Assembly: GCA_944386375.1 (NCBI GenBank)
Contig: CALXAW010000004.1
Coordinates: 1 to 29,630, forward strand
From: an uncultured Clostridia bacterium
GTDB lineage: Bacteria; Bacillota; Clostridia; TANB77; CAG-508
Reading direction: 5' to 3'
DNA length: 29,630 nt
Shown here: positions 25,167-29,630 of the stretch, in pieces
Layout of the letters: the number at the start of each line of letters is the position of its first letter
Numbering within the stretch: the first letter of the stretch is position 1
Translations under genes and position numbers: made by a program
The notes under the pieces: generated by a model
Database searches by the model: none
What the model saw: the letters and a program-made list of their open reading frames with translations, nothing else
Told to the model about the DNA's origin: nothing

Positions 25167-25230
25167 TATTGTCAGGGGGACGGAGATTTTGATTTGTTGT
25201 ATAGGAAAAATCTCCGTTCCCTTGAAAATA
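25167..25230. repeat. right arm of the inverted repeat plus a third, facing copy
   Basis: The right arm (25167-25191, TTGTCAGGGGGACGGAG core) is followed after 15 bp by a partial copy in the opposite sense (25207-25230, AAAATCTCCGTTCCC, about 20 of 24 bases shared with the left arm). The two can fold into a stem of about 15 bp directly behind the 75-residue gene. The piece between them, TTGTATAGGAAAAATC, also starts like the ATAGGAAAAATCGA hairpin, so two repeat types are fused here. Confidence 0.75.
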
Positions 25231-25241
25231 TGTCGCATCGC

Positions 25242-25278
25242 AAAAGAAAGCGAACTTAATTCTTGTTCGCTTTCTTTT
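25242..25278. terminator. bidirectional terminator between the 75-residue gene and uppP
   Basis: A perfect 14-bp stem (AAAAGAAAGCGAAC / GTTCGCTTTCTTTT) with a 9-nt loop is T-rich at the 3' side in both directions. A half-copy of the ATAGGAAAA repeat (GAATAGGAAAAGTCGAGC) follows at 25280-25297, touching the uppP stop codon. Confidence 0.75.
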
Positions 25279-25297
25279 TGAATAGGAAAAGTCGAGC

Positions 25298-26095
25298 TTA
25301 TCCTCTTGCAAAATAAATTGCTATTACTGCTAATCCTACTATTACTCTATATATTGCAAAAATTTTGAAACTTCCTTTTTTTAAATAGTCTAATAAAAAT
25401 TTAATAACTATAATTCCAACTATTGCACTTACTATAACTCCAATTACAAATGGAATACTAAATACAAAATCTTTAAATTTATATAGTGTTGCTCCAAGCA
25501 CTATAGGTGCAGAAAGCATAAAAGAATATTTTGCTGTTGATTCTCTAGAAACTCCCATCAATCTACCTGTAGTCATTGTAACACCTGACCTAGACACACC
25601 TGGTATAAATGCTAACGCTTGTGAAAGTCCAATTAAAAAAGTTTGTTTAAATGTCATATCTTTATATTCTGTTTTTGTAGGTGCTTTTTCGTCTACTATA
25701 TATAATATAATTCCCATAACTATCAATGCTATAGCTGTTACCAAGTACATTGTACCTAATTGGTCTCCTACAAAATGGTCTAGTAAAAATCCTATTATTC
25801 CTCCTGGTATTGTAGCTATAACTATGTACCAAAACATTCTTCCTTCTGTAGATTTTTCTTTTTTTACTACTTGCTTATATCCACCTTTTATTAGTTCTAT
25901 CCAGTCTTTAAAAAAGAATATTCCTATTGCTAATAATGTACCAAAATGTAATGCTACATCAAAACTTTCTGTTATATTCCACCCAAATATCCATGGTATT
26001 AAATTTAAGTGTGCTGAGCTAGAAATTGGTAGTAATTCTGTTAGACCTTGAACTATTCCTAATATTACTGCCTGAAAAATTGTCATTGTTTCCAT
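25298..26095 (-). CDS. uppP: undecaprenyl-diphosphatase UppP (BacA)
   Basis: UppP dephosphorylates undecaprenyl pyrophosphate to the monophosphate carrier used in peptidoglycan and teichoic acid synthesis; overexpression gives bacitracin resistance. The 265-residue protein is polytopic, with both active-site motifs: GIVQGLTELLPISSSAHL (about 13-30, containing the ExxxE-like glutamates) and FIPGVSRSGVTMTTGRL (about 162-178). SSSAH and PGVSRSG are diagnostic. The ATG at 26095 lies behind AAGGGATT at fairly long spacing; a second ATG is three codons further on. A hairpin repeat lies in the 72-bp gap from dpaA. With the DUF368 protein it covers two steps of the same lipid cycle. Confidence 0.96.
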   Translation of the reverse strand: METMTIFQAVILGIVQGLTELLPISSSAHLNLIPWIFGWNITESFDVALHFGTLLAIGIFFFKDWIELIKGGYKQVVKKEKSTEGRMFWYIVIATIPGGIIGFLLDHFVGDQLGTMYLVTAIALIVMGIILYIVDEKAPTKTEYKDMTFKQTFLIGLSQALAFIPGVSRSGVTMTTGRLMGVSRESTAKYSFMLSAPIVLGATLYKFKDFVFSIPFVIGVIVSAIVGIIVIKFLLDYLKKGSFKIFAIYRVIVGLAVIAIYFARG

Positions 26096-26123
26096 TTTTT
26101 TATCAATCCCTTCTTTTGTTAAT

Positions 26124-26173
26124 ATTGGAGCATAGCGACTTTTCTACTAATTAGTAGAAAAAATTTGCTATGC
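26124..26173. repeat. hairpin repeat with conserved flanks on both sides
   Basis: The most complete copy. ATTGGAGCATAGCGACTT (26124-26141) leads into a 22-bp perfect palindrome (TTTTCTACTAA/TTAGTAGAAAA, 26140-26161), and GCTATGC at 26167-26173 complements GCATAGC of the flank. The right arm contains the dpaA stop codon and its last two sense codons. Confidence 0.8.
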
Positions 26174-27034
26174 ACTTAATTCTTCTAATATTTTTGTAAG
26201 TACTATGTTTATATGTTCTGCTGCTGTAACTGGTGCAACCTTTCCAGGTAAAGCTAGTGCCCATTTAAAGTTAATTTTTAGTTCTTCTACTGCATTAACA
26301 TCTACTCCTCCCGGTTTTGATGCTAAGTCTATTATTAAACATCCTTTTTTAACATATTTAAGTCTTTCTTTTGTAAGTATTAATGTTGGCGGTGTATTTA
26401 TTATAATATCATATTCACTTAAGTTATTAGCTAAATTATTTATATTTATGCTATTATATCCATATACTTCTACCCAAGCAAAATCTTTTGGTTTTCGAAC
26501 TGCACATGTAACATTTGCAGAAAGCCCTGCAAATTTTTGTGCCACAGCTTTACCTACTCTACCAAAGCCTAATACCAACACATTGCTTCCATGTATTATT
26601 TTTTGTGTATTTTCCATAGCGACTTGAATTGCCCCTTCTGCTGTTGCTATAGTATTTAAAACTGTTAATTCTTCTTGGTCCATTAAGTCTATAATTTTAA
26701 TATGATTATCTTCTGCTAGTTGTTTTATTTTATTACTTATTGCACCTGCTATTAGTATTTTAGTTTGCATATTTTGCATTAATGTATTTATTGGTATATT
26801 GTTATTTGTAAATGGTGCTACTATATTTATTTCGTCTTTTGAAAATGGAAGCGGTCCTATTATTATATTTGCTTGTTTTAATGCTTCTTCTAGACTATTA
26901 GCTAATATTATATTTTTTGCATTTTTTAATTCTGCTACATTTTCTAACCCATATGTTATTATAGTATTTTCTTTTGCTAATATTTTAGCCAACTTTACTA
27001 TACGTAAATCTCCACCTATTATTGCAATTTTCAA
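26168..27034 (-). CDS. dpaA: dipicolinate synthase subunit A
   Basis: DpaA (SpoVFA) with DpaB makes dipicolinic acid from dihydrodipicolinate-pathway intermediates in the mother cell; the product gives spores heat resistance. The 288-residue protein starts MKIAIIGGDLR and contains ISNKIKQLAED, NTIATAEGAIQVAMENT, the Rossmann motif VLVLGFGRVGKAVAQKFAGLSANV, IINTPPTLIL, LIIDLASKPGGVDV and LPGKVAPVTAAEHI, all as in Bacillus SpoVFA. The start is TTG at 27034, preceded by GAAAGGATG. An AT-rich stretch upstream has a weak sigma-K-like -10, too poor to call. The partner dpaB normally follows directly, but uppP lies there instead, and no DpaB-like flavoprotein is in the window. Confidence 0.93.
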   Translation of the reverse strand: MKIAIIGGDLRIVKLAKILAKENTIITYGLENVAELKNAKNIILANSLEEALKQANIIIGPLPFSKDEINIVAPFTNNNIPINTLMQNMQTKILIAGAISNKIKQLAEDNHIKIIDLMDQEELTVLNTIATAEGAIQVAMENTQKIIHGSNVLVLGFGRVGKAVAQKFAGLSANVTCAVRKPKDFAWVEVYGYNSININNLANNLSEYDIIINTPPTLILTKERLKYVKKGCLIIDLASKPGGVDVNAVEELKINFKWALALPGKVAPVTAAEHINIVLTKILEELSA

Positions 27035-27103
27035 AAAGCATCATCCTTTCGATAAATATAATACTATATAATAATATTAATATTTATTGTGGTTAATAAC
27101 TAT

Positions 27104-28348
27104 TTATTCTAAATCTCTATGCTGAAAATCATTTTGCTTTTCTATTATGTATGTATCTTCTTTTTCTTTTTGGTTATGCTTTAATAGGTTTATGTCATTA
27201 TAGCTTAAATTTTGTGTAATGTCTACCATCTCTTCTAAATGTTTTTTTGCTTTTAATTCTTTTTTACTTAATTTTTTATTTTGTTTTGGCTCTATTGCAT
27301 CTAAGTTAAATGGTATAGAAAGTCTAGCAAGTATTGGTATAAATATTGGGTCATTTTTTATTTTATCTACCATTCTTCTTGGCTCTATTTCTATTGATAT
27401 ATTTGCATAATTTATTGCTTTTTCTTTTTCTTTTTTAATCATATTTATTTTAGCAAGCTCAAAATATGTATCTGCTTCTAATTCTCCATTTTCCTCTTGT
27501 AATACTTCCATAAAATGTTTTTCTGCTTCGTCTAATTCTTTATATATTAGTGCAATTTCTGCTAAACTATATTTTGAATTATATAATAAAGAATTTAATT
27601 CTGCTGCCTTTTCATAATATGTTTTTGCACTTTGAAAATCATTAAGCATTGTATATGCTATACCCAAATTATAATTTAGGTCATAACTTGTAGGATTGTA
27701 TTTTAATGCTTCTAAATATATATTTGTAGCTTCTTTATACATCTCTTTTTCTAATAAAATTTCGCCTAATAATTCAGATGCTTGTATATATTCTGGCTTT
27801 TTTTGTAATAAGTTATTTAACATTTCTGCAGCTTCTTCTTTTTTATCTAATTGTGTTAGCAAATTTGCTATATTATAATATGAATTATAATCTTGTTTAT
27901 CAATATCTATTGCTTGCACATATTCATCTATTGCTTTTCTCATTCCGCCTTCTTCTTTATATATTTCTGCTAGCATTTTATGTGCTTCGTAATTTTCTGG
28001 GTATTTAGTAACAAGCTTTATTAGTGCATCTTTAGCACTTTTTTTGTTTTGAAACATTAAAAAGAATTTTGCTTTTGCCATATTTTTAAATTCTAAATAC
28101 TTTATTCCTCTTTTTTCTAATATTATTATTCCTAATGGCAATATTAATGCAAATATATATTTTATTATTTTTATTAATATTATTAATTTTATATGTAGTA
28201 ATACCTCTACAAAATTTATTAATATTCCTATTGCTTCTAATACTAGTACTGCGATATAGCTTGTGTCATTGCTTTTTATAAATTTTACAAATATCAATAC
28301 AAATAATGCAATAGATATAAATGTAAATATCAGTTGTTCTACTAACAT
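27104..28348 (-). CDS. membrane-anchored TPR protein
   Basis: The 414-residue protein has three hydrophobic segments at the N-terminus (about 5-24, 31-52, 54-77), then a cytoplasmic helical part with about six to eight tetratricopeptide repeats (about 100-330). Clear units are YPENYEAHKMLAEIYKEEG, YNSYYNIANLLTQLDKKEEA, TSYDLNYNLGIAYTMLNDF and TYFELAKINMIKKEKEKAI. The last 70 residues are charged and low in complexity. TPR proteins of this kind act as scaffolds; no enzymatic motif is seen and I assign no function. The ATG follows AGAGGAG. It lies 20 bp after the CmpB-type gene and probably shares its transcript, so the two membrane proteins may work together. Confidence 0.8.
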   Translation of the reverse strand: MLVEQLIFTFISIALFVLIFVKFIKSNDTSYIAVLVLEAIGILINFVEVLLHIKLIILIKIIKYIFALILPLGIIILEKRGIKYLEFKNMAKAKFFLMFQNKKSAKDALIKLVTKYPENYEAHKMLAEIYKEEGGMRKAIDEYVQAIDIDKQDYNSYYNIANLLTQLDKKEEAAEMLNNLLQKKPEYIQASELLGEILLEKEMYKEATNIYLEALKYNPTSYDLNYNLGIAYTMLNDFQSAKTYYEKAAELNSLLYNSKYSLAEIALIYKELDEAEKHFMEVLQEENGELEADTYFELAKINMIKKEKEKAINYANISIEIEPRRMVDKIKNDPIFIPILARLSIPFNLDAIEPKQNKKLSKKELKAKKHLEEMVDITQNLSYNDINLLKHNQKEKEDTYIIEKQNDFQHRDLE

Positions 28349-28368
28349 TTTTATTCTCCTCTTATCTT

Positions 28369-29196
28369 TTATCTTTCTGCTTTAAAATAATATGTTTTTA
28401 TATCTGGATATAAATTTTTAATATATATTTTTTCTCCATTTTCTAAGTTTGTAGTTAAATTTGGATATGCTTTTAACACTTTTTCTACGCTCCAATATTT
28501 GTCTACAAATTCTTTTTTCTCTGGGTCATTATATATACTATCATATTTTTTATGTTCATTTTCTTCTTGTTTTACATCTAGATTTTTTTCGACTGCAACT
28601 TTGGTTAAAACCCAATCCTGTGCTAGTGCTGACACTATACAATCAAAAAGTAAAAACATCATTAAAATGGTTATTATTGTTTTTGATATTTTAGGGCTCA
28701 ATTTATTTCCTACCCAATCTATCAATTTGTCTATTTTAGGGTTTATAGACCTAATTAAATATATTCCTAAAAGTCCCCAAAATATAGAATATGTAAAACA
28801 TATTCTACCATTTATATTTAAAAATCTGTTAGAGTAGTCCCACCAACTTGTATTTAATATTAACTCTCCAAATAAGCTTACTAAATATTCTACTATTGAG
28901 CCTATTACATAACCTGCAATAAATAATGTATAATTATTTTTGTCAAAATAACGTAATATTAATATCATTACAACTGCACCTAGTCCATATATTGAACAAA
29001 ATGGTCCATATAAAAAGCTTTGTCTACTCTCTAGTACTCCATACATTATAAATGCAAATGTTGTTTCTATTAAAAATCCTATAACACTATAAATTATAAA
29101 ATAAGCTAATATCCTCCAAATTGTCAATTTCTTTTTTGGAGTAGTTTTTATTTCCTTTTTTTCTTGTTTTTTTGGTTTTTCTACTACTTCTTCCAT
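28369..29196 (-). CDS. putative ABC-transporter type IV (CmpB-like) membrane protein
   Basis: A 275-residue membrane protein whose first 190 residues resemble the ABC_trans_CmpB family (PF06541). Landmarks are IIYSVIGFLIETTFAF (first helix), RQSFLYGPFCSIYGLGAV, GYVIGSIVEYLVS, the WWDYSNRFLNINGRICFTYSIFWGLLG stretch split by a short loop, and a long charged C-terminal part outside the core. The N-terminus is lysine-rich and probably cytoplasmic. The family name reflects an old proposal; the actual role is not established. The ATG follows AAAGGAAT. It is the first gene of a pair with the TPR protein. A TTGTTT / TATAAT promoter with 17-bp spacing is visible at 29263-29291, overlapping the T tract of the upstream terminator. 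Confidence 0.8.
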   Translation of the reverse strand: MEEVVEKPKKQEKKEIKTTPKKKLTIWRILAYFIIYSVIGFLIETTFAFIMYGVLESRQSFLYGPFCSIYGLGAVVMILILRYFDKNNYTLFIAGYVIGSIVEYLVSLFGELILNTSWWDYSNRFLNINGRICFTYSIFWGLLGIYLIRSINPKIDKLIDWVGNKLSPKISKTIITILMMFLLFDCIVSALAQDWVLTKVAVEKNLDVKQEENEHKKYDSIYNDPEKKEFVDKYWSVEKVLKAYPNLTTNLENGEKIYIKNLYPDIKTYYFKAER

Positions 29197-29262
29197 TAAT
29201 GTATTCCTTTCGATATACTGGTTTGTTATAGTATAAATCTTTTAATATTTATAACCCAACAA

Positions 29263-29291
29263 ATTATATCATAACAAAAACAAAAAAACAA
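29263..29291 (-). promoter_or_regulatory. promoter of the CmpB/TPR pair
   Basis: On the minus strand TTGTTT (29291-29286), a 17-bp spacer and a perfect TATAAT (29268-29263) precede the ATG by about 67 bp. The -35 lies in the T-rich tail of the rubrerythrin terminator, so it may be fortuitous. Confidence 0.4.
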
Positions 29292-29329
29292 TAATGGCAT
29301 GCTAAAATGTATAACATCTTAACATGCCA
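29282..29329 (-). terminator. rho-independent terminator of the rubrerythrin gene
   Basis: On the minus strand TGGCATGTTAAGATG pairs with CATTTTAGCATGCCA (15 bp, one G-U and one mismatch) around a 5-nt loop, followed by TTATTGTTTTTTTG. It is the most canonical terminator in the window. Confidence 0.8.
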
Positions 29330-29351
29330 CTAATTAATTAAGTATTTATTA

Positions 29352-29630
29352 TTAATAATTTTCTGCTTTTATTTCGAAAAATGCTTGTGGATGTTGACAT
29401 ACAGGACATATTCCTGGTGCTTCTTTTCCTATAACAATATGACCGCAGTTTCTGCATTTCCAGATTTTATCTCCTTCTCTGCTAAATACTAATCCGTCTT
29501 TTACATTTTCTAATAATTTTAAATATCTTTCTTCATGTTCTTTTTCTATTTTTCCAACTTGTTCGAATAGATATGCTATTTTGTCAAATCCTTCTTCTCT
29601 TGCTTCTTTAGCAAATTTATCATACATATC
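29352..29630 (-). CDS. rubrerythrin, C-terminal part (gene runs off the window)
   Basis: Rubrerythrins are non-heme diiron peroxidases that protect anaerobes from hydrogen peroxide. The visible 90-odd residues hold the end of the four-helix diiron domain (YDKFAKEAREEGFDKIA and EKEHEERYLKLL, with ExxH iron ligands) and a complete C-terminal rubredoxin domain with CRNCG and CPVCQHPQ, the four-cysteine iron site, ending in FEIKAENY. The frame is open to the edge of the window, so the ATG near 29627 is internal and the true start lies outside. It is transcribed towards its own terminator. Confidence 0.93.
   Translation of the reverse strand, partial: DMYDKFAKEAREEGFDKIAYLFEQVGKIEKEHEERYLKLLENVKDGLVFSREGDKIWKCRNCGHIVIGKEAPGICPVCQHPQAFFEIKAENY

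Noticed and set aside
24837..25191. Insertion sequence bounded by inverted repeats
   Set aside because: The enclosed gene is not a transposase and I see no target-site duplication, so a full insertion sequence is not supported.

Overview
The window is AT-rich (well under one third G+C by eye), densely coded DNA from a spore-forming Clostridia-type Firmicute. The evidence is an intact pro-sigma-K gene, a dipicolinate synthase A gene, WhiA, RqcH, AddA, a lysozyme with clostridial ChW repeats, AGGAGG-type ribosome binding sites and several TTG/GTG starts. I cannot name the species; an uncultured gut clostridial lineage would fit. There are no tRNAs, rRNAs, CRISPR arrays, transposases or phage genes.

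Layout. 1-3040: a minus-strand operon prmC-whiA-hemW, with hemW broken by a one-base frameshift. 3120-3390: a structured RNA of about 195 nt, most likely 6S RNA, behind a DUF368/PopT undecaprenyl-phosphate translocase gene. 4313-6411: sigK (plus) meets a CNNM/CBS/CorC-type transporter gene (minus) at a 30-bp perfect palindrome. 6524-6778: the 3' half of a tspO gene. 6822-10547: a zinc-ribbon protein and then der-plsY-gpsA (minus). 10663-12363: rqcH (plus). 12573-16748: a small membrane protein and addA (minus). 16862-18628: rfbD-rfbA (minus). 18798-21535: a divergent pair, an LTA-synthase/MdoB-type phosphoglycerol transferase and a GtrB-type glycosyltransferase. 21638-24730: a 1030-residue secreted GH25 lysozyme with fifteen ChW repeats. 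24929-25156: an unrecognised 75-residue protein framed by inverted repeats. 25298-27034: uppP and dpaA. 27104-29196: a TPR membrane protein and a CmpB-type membrane protein. 29352-29630: the C-terminal part of a rubrerythrin.

How the genes relate. Cell envelope functions dominate: undecaprenyl-phosphate recycling (DUF368, UppP), phospholipid precursors (GpsA, PlsY), dTDP-sugar synthesis (RfbA, RfbD), a polyprenyl-type glycosyltransferase, a phosphoglycerol transferase and a wall hydrolase. Sporulation is represented by SigK and DpaA, in separate places. Translation and ribosome maintenance are represented by PrmC, Der and RqcH.

The most unusual feature is a family of dispersed intergenic palindromes. 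Several copies pair a perfect hairpin of variable sequence with a conserved 18-bp flank (ATTGGAGCRTAGCGACTT or its complement). Stem sequences differ between copies while pairing is kept. A second repeat type (GGGACGGAGATTTT) forms a 25-bp inverted repeat around the 75-residue gene. No mobile-element enzyme is present, so these look like REP- or MITE-like elements or RNA 3'-end structures.
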